Assembly: GCF_039634785.1 (NCBI RefSeq) | Contig: NZ_JBBIAB010000017.1 | Location: forward strand, 1 to 64,000 | Origin: Tistrella mobilis | Lineage (GTDB): Bacteria > Pseudomonadota > Alphaproteobacteria > Tistrellales > Tistrellaceae | Length of the DNA: 64,000 nucleotides | Reading direction: 5' to 3' | Position numbers and translations under genes: made by a program | Part shown: piece after piece, positions 45,112-55,050 of the stretch | Layout of the letters: each line of letters begins with the position of its first letter | Position numbering within the stretch: the stretch's first letter is position 1 | Notes under the pieces: model-generated | Database searches by the model: none | What the model was told of the DNA's origin: nothing | What the model saw: the letters and a program-made list of their open reading frames with translations, nothing else

Positions 45112-45931
45112 GGCGTGCTCCTTCGGCCCCATAGCCAATCGTGTTATCATATATGAACATGATAGGATGTGGCCGGGTGCTGTCCATCGCTATATGCAGC
45201 AGTCTCCGTGAATTTTTTACCTGTAACGATCCCGCCTTGTCAGGCAGGGTACGGCGGTCGTCCTATGGCACCGCTCCGGCCCCGGTTCTGTTCGGGCTTG
45301 GGAACATGACTACCCGCGCCGGGGTACGGATCCCCCCGACTGCGTGCCTCCGCACCCACGAGATCGGCGCTGGCGACAGGACTGGGCCGTCCGCGAGGAT
45401 CAAAAAACCCGACCAACCTTTTGATAATGAGATCATCATGTAATTCCCGTGGCGTGTAACCGCGACGAAAACGACGTCTCAGCTTTTCTGATTGTCGGAA
45501 AAGACCAACCCATTGAAACTTTTAATTTAGCCTTGAAAGCGAACCTGCTCAAGATCCTCGTCGAAGAGATTGAGAACGCAGTGGTTAATCGGCATTTGTA
45601 GGTAGACAGGCCTTCTGCTGCGGGAGTCGATCGCACGAATAACAAGCGTCAATCGAGAATATACAATAGGCTGATTTTTTGCCATCAAAATTTCTAGAAA
45701 TATTTTCTAGACTTTAATATATTATTCTATTTTCATTCCGGCGCCCCAGAATAAATCACATCCCGACATCGAATTTCTGAAAAATCTCCTGTAAAAAAAT
45801 ACTTAAATAAATTACCATTTTTATTAATTTTATTTCTAACAATTCCGCGACAATCGACGCCATCCGTGACGGATATTGCAAATCCTATGACGCCATAGAA
45901 TAAGTGAGGCTGAATGCGACACCAGTGCTCC
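45112..45931. other. AT-rich gene-poor spacer between MACPF and pst genes
   Basis: About 820 bp, GC-rich to 45400 then strongly AT-rich. It contains the MACPF promoter region (AT-rich TCATATATGAACATGATAGG at 45148-45167), a 19-bp perfect palindrome with arms TCTAGAAA/TTTCTAGA around TAT (45693-45711), and short frames only. A 68-codon minus frame (45733-45939, TTG start) overlaps the 3' end of pstB and has AT-rich codons; it is not called. The segment looks like a remnant of acquired DNA. Confidence 0.55.
45449..45601 (+). CDS. Possible 50-residue small protein (tentative)
   Basis: A GTG-initiated frame of 50 codons in the AT-rich spacer (VACNRDENDVSAFLIVGKDQ, then a long amphipathic helix LKANLLKILVEEIENAVVNR). 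The residue pattern looks more protein-like than the antisense frame. No ribosome site is evident, and the family is unknown. It may be a fragment of an inactivated gene. Confidence 0.25.
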   Translation: MACNRDENDVSAFLIVGKDQPIETFNLALKANLLKILVEEIENAVVNRHL

Positions 45932-46731
<800 letters not shown>

Positions 46732-46735
<4 letters not shown>

Positions 46736-47631
46736 TTGCGGCCTCGGGCAGAGATCAGGCGGGCGGTGATGGAGAGCAGCAGCACGCCGGCTGCAATGAG
46801 CAGCGCGCCCGCCCAGGCGAGATCCTGCCAGTCGCGATAGGGGCTCATCGCGAACTGGAAGATCACCACCGGCAGGCTGGGGGTGGGACCGGTGAGGTCC
46901 CAGGCGTAGAACTGGTTGTTGAGCGCGGTGAACAGCAGCGGCGCGGTCTCGCCCGCAATGCGGGCGATGGCGAGCAGAACGCCGGTCAGGATGCCGCCGG
47001 CCGCCGCGCGCCAGGTGACGCCGGCAATCATCCGCCAGCGCGGCATGCCGAGGGCGACCGCCGCTTCGCGCAGCTGATCGGGCACCAGCGCCAGCATGTC
47101 TTCGGTGGTGCGCACGATCACCGGCACCGCGATCAGCGCCAGGGCCACCGCCCCCGCCCAACCCGAGAAATGGCCGAGCGGCACCACCAGCAGCACATAG
47201 ACCGTCAGCCCGACGATGATCGAGGGCGCGCTCAACAGCGTGTCGGCGAACAGGCGCACCAGGCCGGCGGCCCGGCTGTCGCGGCCGTATTCGGCAAGCC
47301 ATGTGCCCGTCAGCACCCCCACCGGGGTTGCGACCGCAATCGCCGCCGCGGTCATCGACAGGCTGCCCAGAATGGCGTTGAGCAGCCCGCCCCTGCTGCC
47401 CGGCGGCGGGGTCGCGCGGGTGAAGACATCGAGCGAGAGGGCGCCCGCACCACGGATCACCAGCTCCCACAGGATCAACGCCAGCACCAGAAGGGCGGCC
47501 AGCGCCGCGGCGGTGCACAGCCCCGTCATCACCAGATTGACCAGCCGACGCCGGCGCAGCCGTGCGGGCGAAACCGGGATGGTGCCCCCCCTCATCGCCC
47601 CCTCCCCCCTCATCGCCCCCTCCTCCCTCAT
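46732..47631 (-). CDS. pstA: Phosphate ABC transporter permease PstA
   Basis: A 299-residue permease with six helices and the cytoplasmic EAA loop ([25 protein letters not shown]). The first codons are a tandem 18-bp duplication giving three in-frame ATGs ([16 protein letters not shown]); each ATG is preceded by GGAGGGGG, so initiation could occur at any of them. The first ATG overlaps the pstC stop. Confidence 0.92.
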
Positions 47632-48638
47632 CGACCCGCCCTCCCCGTGCGGTTCAGCAGCGTGCGGGCGCCGAGCAGCACCACGAAGGTGACCACGAAC
47701 AGGATCAGCCCCAGCGCCGTCAACGCCGAGACATAGACATCGCCCGAGGCTTCGGTGAATTCATTGGCGAGCGTCGCCGAGATGGTGGTGCCGGGCTGAA
47801 GCAGAGAGGCATGGATGCGATGGGCATTGCCGATGACGAAGGTGACGGCCATCGTCTCGCCCAGCGCACGGCCGAGGCCGAGCATCACGCCGCCGATCAG
47901 CCCGCGCCGGGCATGGGGGATCAGCACGCGGCGCGATACCTCCCAGGTGGTGGCGCCGACGCCATAGGCGGCCTCGCGCAGCACCGGCGGCACCTCTGCC
48001 AGCACCTGGCGGGCGACCGAGGTGATGAAGGGCAGCACCATCACCCCCAGGATCAGCCCGGCGGTGAGCACGCCGATGCCGAAAGGCGGCCCCTGGAACA
48101 GCGCGCCCAGAAGCGGCAGCGGCCCCAGCGTACCGATCAACGCCGGATAGACCGTGGAGGCCAGCACCGGCGCCAGCACGAACAGCCCCCACATGCCGTA
48201 GATGATGCTGGGAATGGCGGCCAGCAATTCCACCGCCACCGCCAGCGGCGCGCGCAGCCGGTGGGGGCAGAGTTCATTCAGGAAGATGGCGATGCCGAGC
48301 GCCGCCGGCACCGCCAGGACCATGGCGATGGCCGCCGTGATCAGCGTGCCCGCCACCGGCGCCACCGCGCCATAGACATCGGTCACCGGGTTCCAGGCCT
48401 GGGTGACCAGAAACCCCGCCCCCATCCGATCGGCCACCGGCAGGGCGCCGATCACCAGCACCACCAGCATGGCGGCAAGTGCGGCCACCACCATCAGGGC
48501 CGCAACCCCGGTCAGCCGCCGGAACGGCCCGTCCCAGCCCAGCCCCGCCGGCAGGGCGCTGAGGTGCAGCGGCCGGGCCACCGGATGGGCAGAAACGATG
48601 TCCGGCTCCGGCGCAAGGCCGGCCTCTTCGACGCTCAT
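47628..48638 (-). CDS. pstC: Phosphate ABC transporter permease PstC
   Basis: A 336-residue permease. The N-terminal 45 residues are a cytoplasmic tail, then six helices with the loop [18 protein letters not shown] and [16 protein letters not shown], PstC hallmarks. It forms a heterodimer with PstA. About 87 bp separate it from pstS, with a GC-rich inverted repeat (GGCCGCCGCCGG region) that may lower downstream expression. Confidence 0.92.
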   Translation of the reverse strand: MSVEEAGLAPEPDIVSAHPVARPLHLSALPAGLGWDGPFRRLTGVAALMVVAALAAMLVVLVIGALPVADRMGAGFLVTQAWNPVTDVYGAVAPVAGTLITAAIAMVLAVPAALGIAIFLNELCPHRLRAPLAVAVELLAAIPSIIYGMWGLFVLAPVLASTVYPALIGTLGPLPLLGALFQGPPFGIGVLTAGLILGVMVLPFITSVARQVLAEVPPVLREAAYGVGATTWEVSRRVLIPHARRGLIGGVMLGLGRALGETMAVTFVIGNAHRIHASLLQPGTTISATLANEFTEASGDVYVSALTALGLILFVVTFVVLLGARTLLNRTGRAGR

Positions 48639-48725
48639 GAAACCTCGCAGGGCCGCCGCCGGCCAGGGGATGCCCCCCGCCGCCGGCGGCCGGACGACAG
48701 ACGCAATGCACAGACGACGCCGGGA

Positions 48726-49775
48726 TCAGTAGACGGGTTTGCCGTCCTTGCCCTTGATGCTGTCGGCCCAGGTCTTTTCGACCATCTGCACCACCGCCTG
48801 CGGCATCGGCACATAGTCGAGCTTCTCCGCCGCTTTGCCGCCATGGGCATAGCTCCAGGCGAAGAATTTGAGCGCGGCGGCCGCGCGGGCCGGCTGGTCC
48901 GCCTGGCTGTGCATCAGGATGAAGCTGGCACCGGTGATCGGCCAGCTGTCCCGGCCCGGCTGATCGGTCAGAACCAGGTGATAGCCTTCGGCATGGGCCC
49001 AGTCGGCATTGGCGGCAGCACTCTGGAAGGTCTTGCTTTCCGGGGCGACCACGGCGCCGTCGTGGTTCTTCATCTTCAGCCAGGCCAGCTTGTTCTGAAG
49101 CGCATAGGCGTATTCGACATAGCCGATCGAACCCGGGGTCTGGCCGGTGAAGTTGGCCACACCCTCATTGCCCTTGCCGCCCAGACCGGTCGGCCATTCG
49201 ACCGCGGTGCTGGCGCCGATATCCTTTTTCCAGTCGGCGCTGACCGAGGAAAGATAGGTGGTGAACAGGAAAGTGGTGCCCGATCCGTCGGAGCGATGGA
49301 CCACGGCGATCGCCTGATCGGGCAGTTTGACGCCGGGGTTCAGGGCCACCAGCGCCGGATCGTTCCACCTGGTGATCTTGCCCATATAGATCGCGGCAAG
49401 CGTCGGCCCGTCGATCTCCAGCGCACCGGCGGCGATGCCCGGGATGTTGACCACCGGCACCACGCCACCCATGACCATCGGCCACTGAACAAGGCCGGCC
49501 GCCTTCAGATCGGCGGCTTCAAGCGGCATGTCCGAGGCGCCGAAATCGACGGTATGCGCCTTGATCTGCTTGATGCCGCCACCGGAGCCGATGGACTGGT
49601 AGTTCAAAGACACGCCGGTTTCGGCCTTATAGGCCTCGGCCCATTTCGCATAGACCGGGTAGGGGAAGGTCGCACCGGCACCGGTGATCTCGTCGGCGGC
49701 CTGGGCGGTGCCGATGCTCAGGCCGAGCATCAACAGTCCTCCGGCAACAGCCGGAAGGCGACGAAGGACGGACAT
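48726..49775 (-). CDS. pstS: Phosphate-binding periplasmic protein PstS
   Basis: A 349-residue high-affinity phosphate receptor. The signal peptide runs MSVLRRLPAVAGGLLMLGLS to AQA-ADE. The phosphate-binding blocks are GAGATFPYPVY, GSGGGIKQI, FGASDMPL, and HRSDGSGTT, all as in PstS. The ATG at 49775 precedes this signal; a longer frame to 49925 is rejected. The upstream region has TGAC-type half-sites (around 49890) but no convincing PhoB box. It starts the pstSCAB operon. Confidence 0.93.
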   Translation of the reverse strand: MSVLRRLPAVAGGLLMLGLSIGTAQAADEITGAGATFPYPVYAKWAEAYKAETGVSLNYQSIGSGGGIKQIKAHTVDFGASDMPLEAADLKAAGLVQWPMVMGGVVPVVNIPGIAAGALEIDGPTLAAIYMGKITRWNDPALVALNPGVKLPDQAIAVVHRSDGSGTTFLFTTYLSSVSADWKKDIGASTAVEWPTGLGGKGNEGVANFTGQTPGSIGYVEYAYALQNKLAWLKMKNHDGAVVAPESKTFQSAAANADWAHAEGYHLVLTDQPGRDSWPITGASFILMHSQADQPARAAAALKFFAWSYAHGGKAAEKLDYVPMPQAVVQMVEKTWADSIKGKDGKPVY

Positions 49776-50004
49776 ATGCCAACATCTCCAGCGGGATATG
49801 GATCGGAAGCGCCGCGGCGAGGGCACTATAGGCCCGCGTCTTCCGCCTCTGCATCCCGATTCCAAGTCGACCGGCCATAATTCATCAAACTGACACATAT
49901 CGACTTGACGTCTACGATTGCCCATTTTGGGCAGTCTTCAGACATACTCATTCTTGTCTGGTTCTTATGGCCGCTGCTCTTGTAACGATGCGGCGGCCGT
50001 CATG

Positions 50005-50037
50005 AAAAAACGGCCGCTTCCGAAACGGAAACGGCCG
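50005..50037 (-). terminator. Rho-independent terminator of the phosphonopyruvate hydrolase operon
   Basis: Read on the minus strand, CGGCCG-TTTCCG pairs with CGGAAG-CGGCCG across a TTT loop and is followed by TTTTTTC. It lies 88 nt after the PPH stop and separates the phosphonate operon from pstS. Confidence 0.85.
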
Positions 50038-50124
50038 TCGGGCGGCAGATGACCCGGATGGTTTCGCTTGGCCGCCATGCCGTTGGACTGGCCAAGGGCC
50101 CCGGCATTTCAGCGGCGCGGCCGG

Positions 50125-51009
50125 TCAGCGCAGAAATGCCGCCTCGTCGCGCGCCACCTGATCCATGCCCTGCAGGCGGAAGATTTCACCGACCGGGGCG
50201 ATGCCGCCCTCGACGCCCAGCGTGTCGCCATCGGCCATGATCCGGGCGAAGCTCTGCTGCATGGCGGCGACCGCGGCCCGGATCGCATGGTTGCCATAGA
50301 TCACCAGGCCGACCCGGCCGCTTGCCGCGGCGCGCGCCATGGTCATCTGCGGATAGGCGGTGGGCACGATGACGATGGGGATGCCGCCATCCCAGGCGGC
50401 GATGAAGCCTTCGATCTCGTCGGGCCCGGGCGATTTCGAATGGACCAGCAGCAGATCCGCCCCGGCGGCGGCATAGGCCCGGCCGCGTTCCAGCGCCGCA
50501 TCCGGCCCGGCGCCGGCAATCAGCGCCTCGGTCCGGGCGATGATCAGGAAATCCGGGTCGTTCCGGGCGTGGCGGGCGGCCTCGATCTTGCCCTGAAACT
50601 CGGCGATCCTGAGCAGGTCCTGGCGCCCGCCCTCGACCAGCGAGGTGACCTTGGGAAAGACCTTGTCCTCGATCACCACCGCGGCGGCCCCCGCCGCCTC
50701 GTAGCTGCGCACGGCATGCAGGACGTTGAGGGCATTGCCGAAACCGGTGTCGATATCGGCCACCACCGGCAGGCGGGTGCGGGCCGCCATCGCGCGTACG
50801 ACCTCCAGATGCTCGGCCATCGAAACCAGGCTGATATCGGGCAGGCCGAGCGCCGCCGAGATTTCGAAACCGCTGGCCCAGACGCCGTCGAAACCGGCCT
50901 CTTCCACCAGCCGTGCCGAAAGCGGGTTGTGGGCGGCCATGATGCGGGCGGGCATGGTGTGGGCGCCGCCGCAGACGCGATCGCGGAAGGCTCGTCGGGT
51001 CGATGTCAT
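50125..51009 (-). CDS. palA: Phosphonopyruvate hydrolase (PEP mutase/ICL superfamily)
   Basis: A 294-residue TIM-barrel enzyme. Motifs: AHNPLSARLVEEAGFDGVWA, the Mg-binding DIDTGFG, and EDKVFPKVTSLVEGGRQDL. PEP mutases have EDKx5NS; phosphonopyruvate hydrolase has Thr at the Asn position, as here. The C-terminal VPTAYPQMTMARA and YGNHAIRAAV also match hydrolases. The reaction is phosphonopyruvate to pyruvate plus phosphate, the C-P cleavage step in phosphonoalanine use. The start at 51009 begins the conserved sequence. The aminotransferase immediately upstream in the operon fits the preceding step. Isocitrate-lyase-type activity is unlikely because the KKCGH motif is absent. Confidence 0.82.
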   Translation of the reverse strand: MTSTRRAFRDRVCGGAHTMPARIMAAHNPLSARLVEEAGFDGVWASGFEISAALGLPDISLVSMAEHLEVVRAMAARTRLPVVADIDTGFGNALNVLHAVRSYEAAGAAAVVIEDKVFPKVTSLVEGGRQDLLRIAEFQGKIEAARHARNDPDFLIIARTEALIAGAGPDAALERGRAYAAAGADLLLVHSKSPGPDEIEGFIAAWDGGIPIVIVPTAYPQMTMARAAASGRVGLVIYGNHAIRAAVAAMQQSFARIMADGDTLGVEGGIAPVGEIFRLQGMDQVARDEAAFLR

Positions 51010-51052
51010 CGATCTTCTTTCTTGAGAAGGAGAAGGAGAAGGAAGTGCAGGC

Positions 51053-52255
51053 TCAGGACAGGCGGGCGATCGCCGCCGCCATGGCCCGCGCAGCGCGGAG
51101 AAGGGTCTCGTCGGCGGCGGCATAGCTGATGCGCAGATGGCCGGGTGCCAGGAAACCGCTGCCGGGCACCAGCGCCACGCCTGCCTCGTCCAGCAGATAC
51201 AGCGCCAGATCGCCGTCGGTGCCGATCACCCGGCCCACCGGCGTCGTCCGGCCGATCAGGGCGGTGCAGTCGACGAACAGATAAAAAGCGCCCTGGGGCA
51301 GATGGAAGGACAGGCCCGGGATCGCGGCGATCTCGCGGCAGAGCAGATCCCGGCGGCGGCGGAAGGCGCTGCGGAAGCCCTCGATCACCGCCGGATCGCC
51401 GTCGAGCGCGGCGATGGCGGCATATTGCGCGATCGAACAGGTGTGCGAGGTGGACTGACCCTGGATGGTGTTCATCGCGCGGATCAGCTCAACCGGGCCG
51501 GCGCCATAGCCGACCCGCCAGCCGGTCATGGCATGGGATTTCGAGACGCCGTTGACGGTGAGCGTGCGGCCCGCCAGATCCGGGGCGACGGCGGCCATGG
51601 TCGCAAAGGCGGTCTCGCCATAGACCAGATGTTCGTAGATGTCGTCGGAGAGCACCATGACCTGCGGGGCCTCGCGCAGCACCGCCGCCAGCGCCGCCAG
51701 ATCCTCGGCCCCCGCCACCGCCCCGGTCGGGTTGGCGGGCGAATTGAGCATCAGCCAGCGGGTGCGCGGGGTCAACGCCGCGCGCAGCGCCTCGGGCCGC
51801 AGCCGGTAGCCGTCGGCGGCGGTGGTCGCGACCGGCACCGGCACGCCGCCGGCCAGTTTGATCATTTCGGGGTACGACACCCAGCAGGGGGTGGCGAAGA
51901 CCACCTCGTCGCCCGGATCGAGCGTCGCCATCAGCGCGTTGAACAGCACCTGCTTGGCGCCGCACCCCACCGTCACCTGGTCGGGGGTGAAATCAAGGCC
52001 GTTCTCGCGGGCGAATTTGGCGGCGATCGCCTGACGCAGCGGGAGGATGCCGGCGACCGCGGTATAGGTGGTCCGACCTTCGGCGATGGCGCGCACCGCC
52101 GCCTCGCACACCGCCGCGGGGGTGGGAAAATCGGGCTCGCCCTGGCTGAGCGCCACGACGTCGCGGCCACGGGCGCGCAGATCCGCGGCCATCTGGGTCA
52201 TCGCCTTGGTGGCGGACGGCGCCACCTGTCTCATGCGGGCGGAAAGCGTGATCAT
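51053..52255 (-). CDS. Class I aminotransferase, candidate phosphonoalanine transaminase
   Basis: A 400-residue fold-type I PLP enzyme. The PLP Lys is in NGVSKSHAMTGWRVG, the cofactor Asp/Tyr in LSDDIYEHLVYG, the substrate Arg in GHLRISYAAADE. It resembles aspartate/2-aminoadipate aminotransferases and the paralogue at 39129. Located 43 nt upstream of the PPH gene on the same strand, it probably converts phosphonoalanine to phosphonopyruvate. Confidence 0.83.
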   Translation of the reverse strand: MITLSARMRQVAPSATKAMTQMAADLRARGRDVVALSQGEPDFPTPAAVCEAAVRAIAEGRTTYTAVAGILPLRQAIAAKFARENGLDFTPDQVTVGCGAKQVLFNALMATLDPGDEVVFATPCWVSYPEMIKLAGGVPVPVATTAADGYRLRPEALRAALTPRTRWLMLNSPANPTGAVAGAEDLAALAAVLREAPQVMVLSDDIYEHLVYGETAFATMAAVAPDLAGRTLTVNGVSKSHAMTGWRVGYGAGPVELIRAMNTIQGQSTSHTCSIAQYAAIAALDGDPAVIEGFRSAFRRRRDLLCREIAAIPGLSFHLPQGAFYLFVDCTALIGRTTPVGRVIGTDGDLALYLLDEAGVALVPGSGFLAPGHLRISYAAADETLLRAARAMAAAIARLS

Positions 52256-52347
52256 TGTGTCGGAAACATCCCGGCGTGGAGCAGAGGGGGAATGGATGGG
52301 AGTGGCCGCCGCGGCGGAGAACGCCGCGGCGGGGCAGCGGTGTCGGG

Positions 52348-53346
52348 TCAGCGGGCGGCCGCCGTGACCTCCTGCCAGATCGCCAGCACCCGGTCGCGGT
52401 CGCGGGCGGCCGCATCCTGGTCGACCGCGATCACCTTCAGATCCGCCAGCCGCGGCAGGCCGGCGATGGCGGTGACATCGACCCGGTCATTGGCCGGCCG
52501 GCGCCAGGTGGCGGCGAAGATCGCCGCCTGGGCGGCATCGGAGGCCATGATGTCGAGCAGGCGCTGCGCCGCCTGCGGATGCGGCGCGCCCTTCACCACC
52601 GCCATGCCTTCCGGCGACAGGAAGGTGCCCTCCGCCGGATAGACCAGACGGATCTCGCGCTGGCCGCCGGCGACATAGGCCTCGGCGGAATATTCCATGG
52701 TGATGCCGGCGGCGAACTCGCCGGCCGCCACGCTTTTGTAGACATTGGACGAGCTGCCGGTGACCACGACATTGCGGGCGAGCTTCTCCAGCCCCTCGCG
52801 GCCGAAGAGCTGATACAGGCCGTAGATCTGGGCATAGGCCGAGGAGGAATTGGCCGGGTCGCCGATCACCACCTGGCCCTTCCAGGCCGGATCGAACAGA
52901 TCCGCCCAGCCCGCGGGCATCGGCCGGCCGTCGAGGCGGCGGTCATTGACCATCAGCACCATCACGTGGACATTGGCGCCGGTCCAGAGCCCGTCGGGAC
53001 CGACCATGTCGGCGGGCAGTTCCACCTTGGTGTGATAGGGCGCCAGCACCGCGCCATAGGCGGCGAGTGTCGGGAAACCGGCGCTCCAGAACAGATCGGC
53101 CCTGGGCGCGGCGGCCTCGGCTTCGATGCGCTTCAGCAGGGCGCCGGTGGCGCCGCGCACCACCTCCACCTCCAGATCGGGGGCGGCATCCCCCACCACC
53201 TTCAGCAGCGCATCGACCGCCGCGGAATTGTTGGAGGCATAGAGCACCGCGGTCTCGGCCGCGGCCGGAAGGCTGGCGAAAGCCAGGCTGCCGATCAGGC
53301 CGGTGCCGGCCAGGATGAGGGTCTTGAGCAGGGAGGCGCGTGACAT
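52348..53346 (-). CDS. ABC transporter substrate-binding protein (Fe3+/aminophosphonate type)
   Basis: A 332-residue periplasmic receptor, family 1 (FbpA/AEP-binding type). Sec signal LLKTLILAGTGLIGSLAFAS, cleavage near AAA-ETAVLYASN. The segments RADLFWSAGFPTLAAYGAVL and VVIGDPANSSSAYAQIYGLY are those of the iron/2-aminoethylphosphonate subclass. The Tyr pair needed for Fe3+ binding in FbpA is not evident, so a phosphonate ligand is preferred, consistent with PPH. The operon order is receptor, fused permease, ATPase on the same strand. Confidence 0.82.
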   Translation of the reverse strand: MSRASLLKTLILAGTGLIGSLAFASLPAAAETAVLYASNNSAAVDALLKVVGDAAPDLEVEVVRGATGALLKRIEAEAAAPRADLFWSAGFPTLAAYGAVLAPYHTKVELPADMVGPDGLWTGANVHVMVLMVNDRRLDGRPMPAGWADLFDPAWKGQVVIGDPANSSSAYAQIYGLYQLFGREGLEKLARNVVVTGSSSNVYKSVAAGEFAAGITMEYSAEAYVAGGQREIRLVYPAEGTFLSPEGMAVVKGAPHPQAAQRLLDIMASDAAQAAIFAATWRRPANDRVDVTAIAGLPRLADLKVIAVDQDAAARDRDRVLAIWQEVTAAAR

Positions 53347-53403
53347 GTCGGGTTTCCGTCGATGGGGTGGCGGATGGGGCGGGCCGCAGGGCACCAGGGA
53401 CCA

Positions 53404-55047
53404 TCAGTCCGTGGCGAAGACGCGGATCCCGAAGATGCGGGTCGCGAGCCAGAGCGGCAGGAAGATGGAGAGGAGCAGGATCAGGCTGTAGGCCGAGGCC
53501 GGGCCCATATAGCCGCTGTCGATCTGCTGATAGATCTGGATCGGCATGGTGGTGAGCCCGGGCGAGTAGAGCACGATGGTCGCGCTCAACTCCGACAGGG
53601 TGGTGACCCAGATGAAGACCGCCCCGCCGGCCATGGCCGGCCGGAGCAGCGGCAGCACGACCTTCAGGAAGCTCCGCCCCGGCGGCACGCCCAGGCTGAT
53701 GGAGGCTTCCTCGATCGAATCGCGGATCTGGTAGACCGCCGCGGCGGTGGTGTTGACGGCATAGGGCATGCGCCGGATGAAATAGGCGATCGCCATGATG
53801 AGCCAGCCGCCGGTGAGCGCGAACCAGCCGCCATTCCAGGTGTTGATCAGCGCGATGCCCAGCACCGTGCCCGAGACGGCGAGCGGCAGCAGGCCCAGAT
53901 AGTCGAGCAGATGGGTGAGGCCCGAGCGCTTCTTGATCGACAGCCAGGCGAGCACCGTGCCGAACAGCACGCCCGCGATCGAGGCCAGGGTCGCAAGGCC
54001 GAAGGAGTTGCGCATCGCCTCGGCCCCGAACGAGGCGAGGCTGGCGAAATTGCCGAGCGAGAACCGCCCCCAATGCAGCACCGGGCCGATGCTGTGGGTG
54101 AAGGCGCCGATCGCCACCACCGCCACCGGCAGCAGCGACAGCAGCACCATGGCGGCAAGCCCGCCGCCGACCAGCCGGGCAAGCGGCGCCGGCAGGTCGA
54201 TCCGCACGGGCGCGCGCCCCGCCTCCATCTGATAACCGCGCCCCCGGGCCAGGCCCTTCTGCAGGATCAGGGCCAGCGCCACCAGGGCCACCAGCACCAC
54301 CGACATGGTGGCCTGCATGGTGCCGCCGCCGCCGAATTCGCTGACGAAGGCATTATAGGCTGCCACCGACAGCACCGGCACCCGCGGGGCCACGATCACC
54401 GGCACGCCGAAATTGTCGACCGCGAGCGTGAAGACGATCAGCGCCGCGGTGGCGACGGGCGGCAGCAGCAGCCGCGCGGTCACCGTGCGCCAGACCCGGC
54501 CGGGGCCCGACCCCAGCACCGTCGCCGCCTCTTCCAGAGACCGGTCGATGCCGCGAAAGGCCGCCAGCACCAGCAGATAGACATAGCCGTAATGCTGCAG
54601 GACCATCACGAAGACCAGCCCGGTCCAGCCATAGAAGCCCGGCAGGGTGATACCGAAGCGATCATGGAGCAGATTGGTCACCAGCCCGTTATTGCCGAAG
54701 ACCATCAGCCAGGACTGGGTGACGATGATGTCGGGCAGCACGAAGGTGGCGAGCGGCGCCAGGGCCAGCAGCCCGCGGCAGGGCAGGCGCAGCCGGGCGA
54801 CGGCGAAGGCGAGCGGCAGGCCCAGCAGCAGGGCACCCAGCGCGGTCGCAATCCCCAGCGTCACGGTGTTGACCAGCGCATCGACCAGGGCCGGGGTGGC
54901 GAAGAAGCGCCGGTAGCCGTCCAGGCTCCAGCCCTCGGGCCCCTGCAGGCTGAGGGCGAAAAGCCGGAACAGCGGCACGGCGACGAAGGCCGCCAGCACC
55001 GCCAGGCAGGCGAATTTGGCGACGGTCCAGACCGGAAATCCGCGCAT
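53404..55047 (-). CDS. ABC transporter permease, fused two-domain type
   Basis: A 547-residue protein with about 12 membrane helices, containing two BPD_transp_1 domains in tandem (as in FbpB/ThiP). Each domain has a cytoplasmic EAA loop: EEAATVLGSGPGRVWRTV (first) and EEASISLGVPPGRSFLKV (second). It forms the full pore for the receptor at 52348. The start ATG is 3 nt after the ATPase stop. Confidence 0.88.
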   Translation of the reverse strand: MRGFPVWTVAKFACLAVLAAFVAVPLFRLFALSLQGPEGWSLDGYRRFFATPALVDALVNTVTLGIATALGALLLGLPLAFAVARLRLPCRGLLALAPLATFVLPDIIVTQSWLMVFGNNGLVTNLLHDRFGITLPGFYGWTGLVFVMVLQHYGYVYLLVLAAFRGIDRSLEEAATVLGSGPGRVWRTVTARLLLPPVATAALIVFTLAVDNFGVPVIVAPRVPVLSVAAYNAFVSEFGGGGTMQATMSVVLVALVALALILQKGLARGRGYQMEAGRAPVRIDLPAPLARLVGGGLAAMVLLSLLPVAVVAIGAFTHSIGPVLHWGRFSLGNFASLASFGAEAMRNSFGLATLASIAGVLFGTVLAWLSIKKRSGLTHLLDYLGLLPLAVSGTVLGIALINTWNGGWFALTGGWLIMAIAYFIRRMPYAVNTTAAAVYQIRDSIEEASISLGVPPGRSFLKVVLPLLRPAMAGGAVFIWVTTLSELSATIVLYSPGLTTMPIQIYQQIDSGYMGPASAYSLILLLSIFLPLWLATRIFGIRVFATD

Positions 55048-55050
55048 CGC

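Noticed and set aside
45436..45645. 69-codon minus frame in the AT-rich spacer
   Set aside because: Ser/Arg-rich composition typical of an antisense frame. The opposite 50-codon frame looks more protein-like.
49860..49960. PhoB box upstream of pstS
   Set aside because: TGAC half-sites occur but their spacing does not fit the 11-bp Pho box period, so the evidence is too weak to annotate.
50125..51009. Annotation as isocitrate lyase or methylisocitrate lyase
   Set aside because: The KKCGH catalytic loop is missing and the EDKx5TS loop points to phosphonopyruvate hydrolase.
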